Shown one piece after another: positions 1-8,693 of a stretch of 64,000 bases of DNA. The position numbers and the translations under genes were made by a program. Where the stretch lies: the NCBI RefSeq assembly GCF_016921115.1, contig NZ_JAFFZS010000001.1, positions 434,001-498,000 of the forward strand, read 5' to 3'. Under the pieces are notes generated by a model. The model ran no database searches. It was not told where the DNA came from and saw only the letters and a program-made list of their open reading frames with translations. Numbering within the stretch: the stretch's first letter is position 1; every line of letters starts with the position of its first letter. Source of the DNA: Streptomyces actuosus (lineage in GTDB: Bacteria; Actinomycetota; Actinomycetes; Streptomycetales; Streptomycetaceae).

Positions 1-796
1 CCGAGTCGATGTGCGCGTGCCCGACCGCGCTGATGCGGTGCGCGGAGGGGACGGCCGGGGCGGCGAGGACCCGCTCCAGCCGGGCACGGGCGGGGGCCGC
101 GGTGCCGTTCACGTCCTGGAGGTCGACGGCGTCCAGGGCCCGCTCCACCGCCCGCAGGATCTCCCACCGGCGCGGGGAGTCGACCGGTAGCTCGGCCATC
201 AGCTCGCCCAGCACCTCCAGGTCGATCACCAGCTGCCACACGGTCTCGTCGAAGACGGCCAGATCCATCCGGGTGAGCGTGTACTGCGGCTCGCTGCCGG
301 CGGTCTCCTTGTCACCCAGTCGGGTCGGGCGGAAGGGGTGGTAGTCGAGGATGACGGGGTTGGAGGCGGCCTCGATGTGCAGGCGGACCTCCTCCCCGCC
401 CGCCGCGGGGGCACCGACGCGCACCCACTGGTTGCGCGGGTTGAGGCCCTTCACCGGAGTGCCGTCGGGCCGGTAGACCAGGCCCTCGCACTGGAAGCCG
501 GGCATGTTCTCGTCGAAGCCGAGGTCGAGGACGGCCTCGACGGTCCGCCCGGCCCACTCCTCAGGGACGGTCCCGGTCACACGGAACCAGCTGGTGCCCC
601 AGGGGGCGCCCCAGCGGGTGCCCACCGCGATCGGCTCGGGCTCGGCCGACAGGCCCTCGTCGACCGGTACGGGCTCGCCGGGCGCGTGCCACACCGCCAC
701 GTCCAGCGGCACGGACGCGGGATGGACGGCTGGCCGGATGCGCTCCTCCAGGACGCGCTCGAGGCGGGCCTCGACCAGGGTGCGGTCGTCATGCAT
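1..796 (-). CDS. alpha-mannosidase, GH38 family (N-terminal part, cut by window edge)
   Basis: The 265 visible residues run off the left edge of the window. The last residues seen, VGHAHIDS, are the opening metal-binding motif (His and Asp zinc ligands) of the GH38 catalytic domain. The preceding ~255 residues look like the beta-sandwich N-terminal region of bacterial GH38 enzymes (for example GTRWGAPWGTSWFRVTG). The start is the ATG at 796, opening MHDDRTLVEARLERVL; a second ATG at 792 is in another frame. It would release mannose from alpha-mannosides in the cytoplasm, consistent with the neighbouring importer and GH5-like gene on the same strand. The catalytic part lies outside the window, so activity cannot be judged. 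Confidence 0.85.
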   Translation of the reverse strand, partial: MHDDRTLVEARLERVLEERIRPAVHPASVPLDVAVWHAPGEPVPVDEGLSAEPEPIAVGTRWGAPWGTSWFRVTGTVPEEWAGRTVEAVLDLGFDENMPGFQCEGLVYRPDGTPVKGLNPRNQWVRVGAPAAGGEEVRLHIEAASNPVILDYHPFRPTRLGDKETAGSEPQYTLTRMDLAVFDETVWQLVIDLEVLGELMAELPVDSPRRWEILRAVERALDAVDLQDVNGTAAPARARLERVLAAPAVPSAHRISAVGHAHIDS

Positions 797-879
797 GCGG
801 GGTGCTCCGTTGTCGTCCGGGGTGGGTGGTGGTCAGGGGTGCCGGCGGGTCTTGTGTCGGGCGGGGCGGGGTCGGGTGG

Positions 880-1157
880 TCACCAGCGGTGGGTGACGGT
901 CGCGAGGGTGGGCGCGATGTACAGCTCCCCCACCGCGCGCTTCTCGAACCACGCCGCCTGCTCGCCCCGTTGGGGACGCAGTCAGCCGGTGAGGCGGACG
1001 CGCTGCCCGGTGGCGTCCGGGCGGCGCCGGGTGCCGTCGGTCCGATGGGTGAGCTCGACAACCGTGTCGGCGGCGATCGGCAGCGGGGCGCGTACGGCTC
1101 CGGCGCGACGGGGGCGTCCGGTTCACCGTCGACGAGCGCTGCCGCCTCGGGTGGGGT
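880..1157 (-). pseudogene. decayed 3' end of a gene between the two glycosidases
   Basis: No open gene fits this 278-base stretch, yet one minus-strand frame looks coding. It gives VVELTHRTDGTRRRPDATGQ..., an in-frame TGA at 984-982, then RGEQAAWFEKRAVGELYIAP... ending at a TGA at 882-880. Nearly every codon on both sides of the internal stop ends in G or C. Upstream, EAAALVDGEPDAPVAPEPYA is in a different frame, which implies a frameshift near 1080. I read this as the remnant of a larger gene of the same sugar operon. The original family is not recognised. It could instead be biased noncoding sequence. Confidence 0.45.
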
Positions 1158-2462
1158 TCACGTGCGGGCGCCTCCTCGTCGTCCGTGCGGGGTGAGGACC
1201 TGGTCGGGGTGGACGACCTCGGTGATGCCGCGCGCGGCGAGGTGGGCCGGGTCGTGCGCGCGGGTGGCGAGGACGGCGGTGGGGCGGGCCCCGACGGCGA
1301 CGAGCCGGAAGAAGGCGTCGTAGACGGGCCCGCCGGGGGCGCAGCGCGAGCGTGCGCGGAGGTCGGAGGGGACGGCCAGCGCCGTCGTACGGGGCGCGGG
1401 CGCCGGACGCGGGGCGCGCGCGGCGCGGGCCAGTGCCCGGGCGGTGTCCTTGGGTCGGCGGTCGTTGGTCAGCAGGCCGAGCCCGTACTCGAGTTCGGGG
1501 AAGTCGGCCAGGTCCCGCGACACGTCGTGCGAGCACCACCACGTGACGCCCCACAGGCCGGGGCAGTCCAGGGCGTGCGCGACGGTGGCCTCGGTGAAGG
1601 CGGCGGCGTGTCCGGGCGGGATCAGGGGTGCCGGGGCGCCGACCTCCTGGAGCCATACCGGCCGGTGCGGGTCGTCGGCCCAGGCCTTGCTGAGCTCGAT
1701 CAGGTAGGCGGCGTGGTGCTCGGTGGGCACACCGGTGGGGCCGTGGCGCTGGGCGGTGCCGTTGAAGACCCAGGAGTGCACGGCCGTGACGGCGCCGTGC
1801 CGGGCGGCCTGGGCCGGGGTGAAGGGCTGGTCGTCCTGGTACCAGGTGGCGTCGTACTCGGCGTGCAGGTGGATCCGGCCGGGGGCACCCGCCTCGCAGG
1901 CGGCGAGCATGCGTTCCAGCCAGGCGTCGATCTGGCCCTCGGTGGCGCGGTCGGGGTCGGGATGGGGGCCGGTGGAGAACTGGTTGATCTCGTTGCCGAG
2001 GGTCATGCCGAGGAAGTTGGGGCGGTCGGCGAGCGCGGCGGCCAGGGTGCGCAGGTAGGCGGCCTGGCCGTGCACGAGGTCGGGGTCGGTGAACAGGTTG
2101 CGCCGGTGCCAGGTCCGGGTCCAGGCCGGCAGGAAGTCGAAGCTGCTCAGGTGGCCCTGGAGGCCGTCCACGTTGACGTCCAGGCCGCGTTCGGCGGCCG
2201 TGTCGACGAGGGCGCCCAGCTGCTCCACCGCGCGGGGTCGGATCAGGGCGCGGTCGGGCTGGAAGTAGGGCCACAGTGCGAAGACGCGGATGTGGTCCAG
2301 CCCGAGTGCGGCGACGGAGTCGAGGTCGGCGCGGACGGAGTCGAGGTCGAAGTCGAGCCAGTGGTGGAACCACCTCTCGCTGGGGGTGTAGTTGACGCCG
2401 AAGCGGGGGGCGGCGGGAGGCGGGGCAAAGGAGCCGGAGGCGGACAGGTCGGCAGGGTGCAT
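1158..2462 (-). CDS. GH5-like glycoside hydrolase (cellulase/mannanase fold)
   Basis: This 434-residue protein has a TIM-barrel glycosidase pattern. It opens with FGVNYTPSERWFHHW, followed by GLDHIRVFALWPYFQPD. The acid/base glutamate sits in the strand-4 motif LGNEIN (about residue 158) and the nucleophile glutamate in VWLQEVG (about residue 270). TWWCSHD near residue 310 is the usual aromatic strand-8 segment. There is no signal peptide, so it should act in the cytoplasm on imported oligosaccharides. The start ATG at 2462 is preceded by AAGGA 8 bases upstream. It lies in the same transcription direction as the permeases, 21 bases from the second one. The substrate is inferred to be a mannoside from the GH38 neighbour; the sequence alone only shows a clan GH-A retaining glycosidase. 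Confidence 0.82.
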   Translation of the reverse strand: MHPADLSASGSFAPPPAAPRFGVNYTPSERWFHHWLDFDLDSVRADLDSVAALGLDHIRVFALWPYFQPDRALIRPRAVEQLGALVDTAAERGLDVNVDGLQGHLSSFDFLPAWTRTWHRRNLFTDPDLVHGQAAYLRTLAAALADRPNFLGMTLGNEINQFSTGPHPDPDRATEGQIDAWLERMLAACEAGAPGRIHLHAEYDATWYQDDQPFTPAQAARHGAVTAVHSWVFNGTAQRHGPTGVPTEHHAAYLIELSKAWADDPHRPVWLQEVGAPAPLIPPGHAAAFTEATVAHALDCPGLWGVTWWCSHDVSRDLADFPELEYGLGLLTNDRRPKDTARALARAARAPRPAPAPRTTALAVPSDLRARSRCAPGGPVYDAFFRLVAVGARPTAVLATRAHDPAHLAARGITEVVHPDQVLTPHGRRGGART

Positions 2463-2483
2463 GGAGGAGGTCCTTGACAGGGG

Positions 2484-3386
2484 TCAGCCCTTCACCGCTC
2501 CCTCGCCCACCCCGCGGAAGAAGTACCGCTGGAGGCAGGCGAAGAGGGCGATGAGCGGGGCGACGGCGACGACCGTGCCGGCGGCGACGAGACGTTCGTC
2601 GTTGGCGAAGGTGCCGTGCAGGTAGTTGAGGCCGATGGTCAGGGTGAACCTGGAGGGGTCGCTGAGGACGATGAGCGGCCACAGGAAGTCGTCCCAGGCG
2701 CCCATGAAGGAGAGGATGGCCACGACCGCGAGGGTGCCCTTGACCGACGGCAGCGCGATCCGGCGGAACCGCTGCCAGACGTCGGCTCCGTCGACGTAGG
2801 CGGCCTCCTCGATCTCGTAGGGCAGGTTGCGGAAGGCGTTGCGCATCAGCAGGACGTTCATGGCGCCGACGGAGCCCGGCAGGAGGACGCCGACGAGGGT
2901 GTTGTTCAGGCCGAGCTCCCGCATGGTGGTGAACTGGGCGATGACGATGCCCTCGACGGGCACGAGCATGGCCAGGACGAAGGCCAGGGTGGCCGCGCGC
3001 CGGCCCCGGTAGCGCAGCCGGGCCAGGGCGTAGCCGGCGAGCGCGGAGCCCGCGCAGTTGGTGACGACGTTGGCGGTGGCGACCTGCAGCGAGTTCAGGG
3101 CGTAGTCCCAGACGGGGATGGTGTCCGCGACCCGTGTGTAGTTGTGCAGGGTGGGGTGTTCGGGCAGGAACGAGGGCGGGGAACTGAAGATGTCCTCGGT
3201 GGGGCCCTTGAGCGAGGTCGACAGCTGCCACAGGAACGGGCCGACGGTGAGGGCGAGGACGGCGAGCAGCAGCAGGTAGCGCCAGACCAGCTCCCCGGCG
3301 CGGAGGCGGCGGCCGGGCCGCTCGGTGCCCCGGGGCGCGCGGGCGACGGCCGCCTGCGGGTCGCGGACCTTCTCGGCGAGGCTCAC
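2484..3386 (-). CDS. carbohydrate ABC transporter permease (MalG type)
   Basis: This 300-residue membrane protein has about six hydrophobic segments, starting with the helix YLLLLAVLALTVGPFLW. The cytoplasmic EAA loop that contacts the ATPase is visible as EEAAYVDGADVWQRFRRIALP. It is the second permease of a CUT1-type sugar importer. The start is a GTG at 3386 that overlaps the TGA of the upstream permease in a GTGA arrangement, so the two are translationally coupled. No ATPase gene is present; in Streptomyces such importers normally share the housekeeping ATPase MsiK, which is family knowledge and not seen here. Confidence 0.9.
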   Translation of the reverse strand: MSLAEKVRDPQAAVARAPRGTERPGRRLRAGELVWRYLLLLAVLALTVGPFLWQLSTSLKGPTEDIFSSPPSFLPEHPTLHNYTRVADTIPVWDYALNSLQVATANVVTNCAGSALAGYALARLRYRGRRAATLAFVLAMLVPVEGIVIAQFTTMRELGLNNTLVGVLLPGSVGAMNVLLMRNAFRNLPYEIEEAAYVDGADVWQRFRRIALPSVKGTLAVVAILSFMGAWDDFLWPLIVLSDPSRFTLTIGLNYLHGTFANDERLVAAGTVVAVAPLIALFACLQRYFFRGVGEGAVKG

Positions 3387-4279
3387 GTGTCCTCCCTCCG
3401 GTCGGCGCGCAGCACGAGGAGCATCAGGGCGACGGTGACGGCGAAGACGACCAGGGAGAGGGCGGAGGCGTAGCCGACGCGGCCGGTGAGGCCGGTGCCG
3501 GTGCGCTGGACGAGCATGACGAGGGTGGTGTCCTCGCCGGCCGGGCCACCGCTGGGTCCGGCCATCAGGTAGACCTCGGAGAACACCTTGAACGCGGCGA
3601 CCGAGGACAGGGCCCCGACCAGGACCATCGTGGAGCGCACGGCGGGCACCGTGACACTCAGGAAGCGGCGCAGCGCACCCGCTCCGTCGACGGCGGCGGC
3701 CTCGTGCAGCTCGCGCGGCACGTTCGCCAGCGCCGCCAGGTAGATGATCATGTAGTAGCCGAGGCCTTTCCACACGGTGACCGCCATGGCGCTCAGCAGG
3801 AGCAGCCACTGGTCGCTGAGGAAGCCGATCCGGCCGATTCCGGCGCTCTCCAGCAGGGAGTTGATCAGTCCGCGCTCGTCCAGCAGCCACACCCAGATCA
3901 GTCCGACGACGACGATCGAGGCGACGACCGGGGTGTAGAAGGCTGAGCGGAAGAAGGTGATGCCGGGGATGTTCTTCTGCACCAGCAGGGCGAGCAGCAG
4001 CGGCAGCACGACGAGTGCGGGCACGACGCCGGCGACGTAGAGGGCGCTGTTGCGCAGCCCGGTCCAGAACATGTCGTCGTGCAGCAGCTCGCGGAAGTTG
4101 GCGAGGCCGACGAACCGCCCGGCCACGAGGGTGCGGCGGTCGGTGAAGGCGTTCGCGACGGTCGAGGCGAAGGGGTACAGCACGAAGGTGCCCGTGATCA
4201 GCAGTCCGGGGGCGGCGAACAGCCAGGGGCTGGTGGGCAGTTGCCGTCGCACCCGGGCGACGGGGGTGGAGGGGGCCAT
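3383..4279 (-). CDS. sugar ABC transporter permease (MalF type)
   Basis: This 298-residue permease opens with a helix PWLFAAPGLLITGTFVLYPF typical of MalF/UgpA-type subunits. It has about six membrane segments and the EAA loop HEAAAVDGAGALRRFLSVTVP. It forms the heterodimeric membrane channel with the product of the next gene, whose GTG start overlaps its stop. It begins 6 bases after the stop of the binding-protein gene, so binding protein, MalF and MalG form one operon reading toward the left. Confidence 0.9.
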   Translation of the reverse strand: MAPSTPVARVRRQLPTSPWLFAAPGLLITGTFVLYPFASTVANAFTDRRTLVAGRFVGLANFRELLHDDMFWTGLRNSALYVAGVVPALVVLPLLLALLVQKNIPGITFFRSAFYTPVVASIVVVGLIWVWLLDERGLINSLLESAGIGRIGFLSDQWLLLLSAMAVTVWKGLGYYMIIYLAALANVPRELHEAAAVDGAGALRRFLSVTVPAVRSTMVLVGALSSVAAFKVFSEVYLMAGPSGGPAGEDTTLVMLVQRTGTGLTGRVGYASALSLVVFAVTVALMLLVLRADRREDT

Positions 4280-4285
4280 CGACGC

Positions 4286-5572
4286 CTACCCCTGCTGCCG
4301 TAGGAGGGTGTTGCACTCCCTGACAGCGTTGTCGAGAGCTTCCTGCGGGCTCTCCTTGCCCTGGAGCGCCTTGGCGACCTCGTTGCGCAGCGCGGTCTTC
4401 ATCTGCTCGCTGAACAGCACGGGGGTGTAGTTCACCGCGGTCTTCAGCGACTTGGCGGCCGCGACCCGCACCCGGGTCTCGTCGGTGCCGTCCTCCTTGG
4501 TGAAGTAGGGGTCGTCGAGCGATCCGGCGGTGCTCGGGAAGATGGCGACCTGCCGGGCGAACGCCATCTGGTGCGCGGCGTCGGTGACGTAGTGGGCGAA
4601 GGCGACGGCGGCGGGCTTCCTCGCGGTGCGCGCGTTGACCATCACGCCCATCACGTACATGTTGACGTGCCCGGTGCTGGTGATCTGGTCGGTGATGCCG
4701 ATGTTGCGGTACAGGTCGGGGGCCTGCTTCTTGAAGTTGCCGAGGTCGAGGGCGCTGCCGGGGTTCATGGCGACGGCACCGGTGAGGAACTTGCGGCCGG
4801 ACGACTCCGGGGTGGCGGTCAGCGCCTGCGGGTCGAGGGCCCGCGCGTCGTACAGCTCCTTGTACTTGGCGAGCAGTTCGACCCCCTTGCCGTCGTCGAA
4901 GGTGAAGGCGGTGCCCTTGTCGTCCATCAGGGGGACGCCGTAGCGGCCGAAGTCCTCGATGGTGGGGACGTTGGCGAGGGTGGCGACCTTGCCGCCGCTG
5001 CGGTCGGCCATCCGCAGGGCGTCGGTGAAGAGTTCGCCGTACGTGCGGGGAGGCTGCTCCGGGTCCAGCCCGGCCTCGGTGAACAGGGACTTGTTGTAGA
5101 AGAGCGGCCCGGTGTTGAGGTACCAGGGGAAGGCGTAGGTCCCGCTCATGCCCGGTATTCGGTGCGCGTCCCAGGCGCCTTCCAGATACTCGCCCCGGTA
5201 CCGGGAGGCCGCCTTGTCGAGGTCGAGGGCGAGGCCGGCCCCGGCCAGCGGGGCGACGAGGTCGGGCGAGACGTTGACGACGTCGGGGAGGGTGCCGCCG
5301 GCCGCGTCGGCGCTGATCTTGTCGGCGTAGCCCTCGGCGGGCTGGTCGATCCACTTCACATGGGTGCCGGGGTACTTCTTCTCGAAGTCGGCCACGAGGC
5401 CCTCGAAGTACGGCTTGAAGTTGGCCCTCAGGTTCCAGGTCTGGAAGGTGATGTCGCCCTCGATCCTGCCCGAGGCGCCGGCGGAGGCGTCGCCGCCGCC
5501 GGAGCCGCAGGCGCTGAGCGGCAGCAGGACGACGGCGGCGGCAGCGGCGAAGGTTCTGCGGGACATGCGCAC
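4286..5572 (-). CDS. sugar-binding lipoprotein of the ABC importer
   Basis: This 428-residue extracellular solute-binding protein (family 1) has a twin-arginine-like start (MSRRTFAAAA) and a lipobox LPLSAC with the lipidated Cys at residue 22. A Gly/Ser/Ala-rich tether follows, then the binding domain (ITFQTWNLRANFKPYFEGLV). It would capture the oligosaccharide outside the membrane and pass it to the two permeases. The chosen GTG at 5572 lies 9 bases after AAAGGAG; an ATG at 5566 is also possible. It is the first gene of the operon and is divergent from the LacI regulator, with three palindromic operator candidates in the gap. Confidence 0.9.
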   Translation of the reverse strand: MRMSRRTFAAAAAVVLLPLSACGSGGGDASAGASGRIEGDITFQTWNLRANFKPYFEGLVADFEKKYPGTHVKWIDQPAEGYADKISADAAGGTLPDVVNVSPDLVAPLAGAGLALDLDKAASRYRGEYLEGAWDAHRIPGMSGTYAFPWYLNTGPLFYNKSLFTEAGLDPEQPPRTYGELFTDALRMADRSGGKVATLANVPTIEDFGRYGVPLMDDKGTAFTFDDGKGVELLAKYKELYDARALDPQALTATPESSGRKFLTGAVAMNPGSALDLGNFKKQAPDLYRNIGITDQITSTGHVNMYVMGVMVNARTARKPAAVAFAHYVTDAAHQMAFARQVAIFPSTAGSLDDPYFTKEDGTDETRVRVAAAKSLKTAVNYTPVLFSEQMKTALRNEVAKALQGKESPQEALDNAVRECNTLLRQQG

Positions 5573-5661
5573 GGCGGTGTGCTCCTTTGCGGGGACGGCG
5601 GCCGATGGTGCCGCGCCGACCTTGCCCGCCGTTCTTCGACAAAGTCAATCGATGAACGGCG

Positions 5662-5676
5662 ACTAATGACATTAGT
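5662..5676. promoter_or_regulatory. perfect 15-bp palindrome, likely LacI-type operator
   Basis: ACTAATGACATTAGT is a perfect odd-length palindrome, 90 bases upstream of the binding-protein start. Its half site CTAATG recurs in the two palindromes at 5728-5765. It lies where it could repress the importer operon, the likely target of the divergent LacI protein. Confidence 0.7.
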
Positions 5677-5727
5677 TCGACGAAATCGCAGGTCAACACC
5701 TCACGTCCACCCTCTTGCAGCAGACCG

Positions 5728-5765
5728 CTAATGCGCTTTAGTGTTTTACTGCTCAAGCGCATTAG
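5728..5765. promoter_or_regulatory. paired LacI-type operators beside the regulator gene
   Basis: Two imperfect palindromes, CTAATGCGCTTTAG (5728-5741) and CTCAAGCGCATTAG (5752-5765), have centres 24 bases apart. Each has the central GCGC step and a CTAATGC half site, as is usual for LacI-family operators. They sit just before the regulator gene and suggest autoregulation as well as control of the divergent importer operon. Confidence 0.7.
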
Positions 5766-5795
5766 TCGTCTGTGTCGACCGAAGGGCGGGACGCC

Positions 5796-6866
5796 GTGAC
5801 GGGAAAGCGGTCGCCGGCGCGCCGGCCGACGATGAAGGACATCGCGCGCCGCGCCGGTGTCTCGGAGAGCGCGGTCTCCTTCGCGCTGAACGGCCGGCCC
5901 GGCGTCTCCGAGGTCACCCGGGACCGCGTGCGCCGGGTCGCCGAACAACTCGGCTGGCGGCCGAACACGGCGGCGCGCGCGCTGTCCGGGGAGGGCGCGG
6001 CGACGGTCGGCTTCGTGCTCGCCCGGCCGGCGCACACGCTGGGGGTGGACTCCTTCTTCCTCCATCTGGTCTCCGGCATCCAGGAGGTGCTGGCCGAGCG
6101 GCACCTCGGGCTGCTGTTCCAGATCGCACAGGACATCCCCGACGAGTGCGCGGTCTACCGCCGGTGGTGGGCCGAGCACCGGGTGGACGGCGTCCTCGTC
6201 GTCGATCCGCGCACCGACGACCCACGGCCCGCGCTGCTCGACGAACTCGGCCTGCCCGCCGTGGTGATCGGCGGCGCGCCCGACGCACGGCATCCGGGAC
6301 AGTCCACGGTGTGGGCGGACGATGCCGGGGCGATGGCGTCGGTGGTGGATCGGCTGCACGCGCTCGGGCACCGGCGCATCGTGCACATCGCCGGGCTGCC
6401 CGGCCTCGCCCACACCGAGCGCCGGATCCGCACCCTGCGGGCCGAGGCCGGACGCCGCGGCCTGGCGCAGGTGGAATCGGTGACGACGGACTACTCCGAC
6501 GCGGAGGGCGCGGCCGTCACCCGCCGGGTGCTCGGCGGTGCCGTTCCCCCGACCGCCCTGATCTACGACAACGACGTGATGGCCGTGGCCGGCATGGCTG
6601 CCGCCGCCGAGTCGGGCCACGCGGTGCCGGGGGACGTGTCGGTGGTCGCCTGGGAGGACTCCGCCCTGTGCCGGATGGTCACCCCGCGACTGTCGGCCCT
6701 GTCCCGGGACAGCGTCGAGTTCGGCCGGACCGCCGCCCGCGAACTGGTCGCGCTCGTGGACGGCGGGCCGCCCCGCTCGGTGCGGGTTCCGGTGCCGGAG
6801 TTGATCGAGCGGCACAGCACCGGGTCGGCGCACCCAGGACGACCGGCACGCGGGCCACTACCCTGA
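5796..6866 (+). CDS. LacI-family transcriptional regulator of the sugar locus
   Basis: This protein of about 356 residues has the LacI helix-turn-helix at its N-terminus (TMKDIARRAGVSESAVSFAL, then the hinge helix region NTAARALSG). A periplasmic-binding-protein-like sensor domain follows, with typical motifs VDGVLVVDPR, ALIYDNDVMAVAGM and VSVVAWEDS. It should bind the palindromes at 5662-5676 and 5728-5765 and release them on binding a sugar. I chose the GTG at 5796 because AAGGG lies 9 bases before it. An upstream GTG at 5772 has no ribosome site and lies next to an operator, though leaderless translation from it is possible. Confidence 0.9.
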   Translation: MTGKRSPARRPTMKDIARRAGVSESAVSFALNGRPGVSEVTRDRVRRVAEQLGWRPNTAARALSGEGAATVGFVLARPAHTLGVDSFFLHLVSGIQEVLAERHLGLLFQIAQDIPDECAVYRRWWAEHRVDGVLVVDPRTDDPRPALLDELGLPAVVIGGAPDARHPGQSTVWADDAGAMASVVDRLHALGHRRIVHIAGLPGLAHTERRIRTLRAEAGRRGLAQVESVTTDYSDAEGAAVTRRVLGGAVPPTALIYDNDVMAVAGMAAAAESGHAVPGDVSVVAWEDSALCRMVTPRLSALSRDSVEFGRTAARELVALVDGGPPRSVRVPVPELIERHSTGSAHPGRPARGPLP

Positions 6867-6897
6867 GCGTGTCCGGCCGGACCCCTGGAGGCGCAGA

Positions 6898-7245
6898 ATG
6901 CCCGTACGCCGTGTCGTCCCCGACATCCGCACCGAGGCGCTGGAGCAGAGCACGGAGTTCTACGCCGCGCTGGGCTTCGAGGTGGTGATGAACCACGGCT
7001 GGATCAGGACGCTCGCCGCCCCCGGGAACCCCGCCGCGCAGATCAGCCTGATGTCCGAGGACCGCACCGCGCCGGTCACCCCCGATCTGAGCATCGAGGT
7101 CGAGGACGTCGACGCCGCCCACACGGCCCTGCGGGAGTGCGGTGCGGAGATCGTCCACCCGCTGACCGACGAGGAGTGGGGCGTGCGCCGGTTCTTCGTC
7201 CGCGACCCTTCGGGCCGCGTGGTGAACATCCTCGGCCACCGTTGA
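6898..7245 (+). CDS. VOC (glyoxalase/bleomycin resistance) superfamily protein
   Basis: This 115-residue protein shows a single glyoxalase-fold module: ALEQSTEFYAALGFEVV at the front, a central beta strand AQISLMSED, and the closing FFVRDPSGRVVNILGH. The closing part is the usual VOC end, where a metal-ligand acid often sits, but here that position reads VVNILGH with no acidic residue. A lyase-type metal centre may therefore be incomplete and a binding role is possible. The ATG at 6898 is preceded by GGAG. It follows the LacI gene by 31 bases and may be cotranscribed. Substrate unknown. Confidence 0.78.
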   Translation: MPVRRVVPDIRTEALEQSTEFYAALGFEVVMNHGWIRTLAAPGNPAAQISLMSEDRTAPVTPDLSIEVEDVDAAHTALRECGAEIVHPLTDEEWGVRRFFVRDPSGRVVNILGHR

Positions 7246-7349
7246 CGTCCCGCCTGCCTCTCGACGCGGCGGCGGCCCGCGGTGCACAGTTCTCCCTGCG
7301 CACTACTCACCGGTAATCGCCGCAGCCGCACCACTTCCGAGGAGCGCCC

Positions 7350-8693
7350 GTGACCAGCTGGGTCGGTTCTACCGCCACCGAGATCGCCGCCGCCGTCCGC
7401 GAGGGCCGGGCCACGCCGCGCGAGGTGGTGGCCGGCCACCTCGCCCGGATCGAGCGGCTGGACGGGCGGGTCGGCGCCTTCCGCGCGGTGCGGGCCCGGG
7501 CGGCTCTGGCCGAGGCCGACGCCGTGGGTTCGCGGGCCGATCTCGCCGACCTTCCGCTCGCCGGGGTGCCGGTGGGGGTGAAGGACAACCTCGCCGTGCG
7601 CGGCGAGTCGATGCGCGTCGGCTCCGCGGCCACCCCGGACACGCCCGTGCGCGCCGACCATGTGACGGTGGCCCGGCTGCGGGCGGCAGGCGCGGTGGTC
7701 GTCGGCCTGACCAACGTCCCCGAGCTGTGCGTCTTCGGCACCACCGAGGGCGTGCACGGCACCGCCCGCAACCCGTGGGACCTGTCCCGCTCGGCGGGCG
7801 GCTCCTCCGGCGGCAGTGCGGCCGCCGTGGCCGCGGGCTTCGTGCCGCTGGCCCTCGGCAACGACGGCATGGGTTCACTGCGCATCCCCGCGGCCAACTG
7901 CGGGCTGGTCACGATCAAGCCGGGCCACGGGCTCGTGCCCGCGGGGATCGGCGACGGCGACTGGTTCGGCATGTCCGAGAACGGCCCGCTGGCGACGACG
8001 GTGGAGGACGCGCGGCTGATGCTGTCGGTCCTCGCGGACGCCAAGGTGCCCCGGGGCCGGGAGCCGGCCGTGCGCACCGTGGCCGTCTCGCTGCGCAGTC
8101 CACTGGCCGGGGTGCGGATCAGCAGGCCGTACGCGACCGCTGCGCGGCAGGCGGCCGGTGTGCTCGCCGAGGCCGGGCACCGGGTGCGGCACGCGGAGCC
8201 GCCGTATCCGCTGTCGCTGGGGGTCACGGCGCTCACGCACTGGACGGCGGGCACGGCGGTCGACGCGCGCGGCCTGGACAGGCGGCTGCTGACCCGCCGG
8301 ACCCGGGTCCACGCCGCCCTCGGACAGCGCTTCGTGTCCGGGGTGCGATCGGGCCACGGCCGTGAGCAGTTGCGCCGGCGTCTGGAGCCGTTCTTCGCCC
8401 AGTACGACGTCCTGCTCACACCGGCGTTGGCGCGCCGCTCCCCCAAGGCCGCGCCCTGGCACGAACGGGGCTGGTTGCGCAACATGGCCGCCGACTCGGC
8501 CTACTCGCCGCTGACCCCGCCCTGGAACCTGACGGGCTGGCCGGCGATGGCGGTGCCGTTCGGCAGGCTGGCGTCGGGCGCCCCTTGTGCGGTGCAGCTG
8601 GTCGGTCGGCCCGGCTCCGAAGCGCAACTGCTCGACATGGCCGCCCAGTTGGAGGAAATGCGGCCGTGGACTCGGACGGCGCCGCTGGACTGA
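7350..8693 (+). CDS. amidase signature family hydrolase
   Basis: This 447-residue enzyme has the full amidase signature. The catalytic Lys is K78 (GVPVGVKDN), the cis-Ser is S152 in the Gly/Ser loop SAGGSSGGSAAAVAAG, and the nucleophile is S176 in NDGMGSLRIPAAN. The Lys-Ser-Ser spacing matches the family (24 residues between the two serines). It should hydrolyse carbon-nitrogen amide bonds in the cytoplasm. The nucleophile loop reads GMGSLR where most relatives have TGGSIR. There is no GatB or GatC neighbour, so it is not read as the tRNA amidotransferase subunit. Start GTG 7350 has GAGGAG upstream. The substrate cannot be told. Confidence 0.88.
   Translation: MTSWVGSTATEIAAAVREGRATPREVVAGHLARIERLDGRVGAFRAVRARAALAEADAVGSRADLADLPLAGVPVGVKDNLAVRGESMRVGSAATPDTPVRADHVTVARLRAAGAVVVGLTNVPELCVFGTTEGVHGTARNPWDLSRSAGGSSGGSAAAVAAGFVPLALGNDGMGSLRIPAANCGLVTIKPGHGLVPAGIGDGDWFGMSENGPLATTVEDARLMLSVLADAKVPRGREPAVRTVAVSLRSPLAGVRISRPYATAARQAAGVLAEAGHRVRHAEPPYPLSLGVTALTHWTAGTAVDARGLDRRLLTRRTRVHAALGQRFVSGVRSGHGREQLRRRLEPFFAQYDVLLTPALARRSPKAAPWHERGWLRNMAADSAYSPLTPPWNLTGWPAMAVPFGRLASGAPCAVQLVGRPGSEAQLLDMAAQLEEMRPWTRTAPLD

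Noticed and set aside
4050..4430. Plus-strand frame across the permease/binding-protein junction
   Set aside because: Antisense to conserved transport genes and without any start signal.
2484..6833. A 1449-codon minus-strand frame covering permease, binding protein and regulator regions
   Set aside because: Only its last 300 residues are a real protein (the MalG-type permease from GTG 3386); the rest runs out of frame through the other genes.
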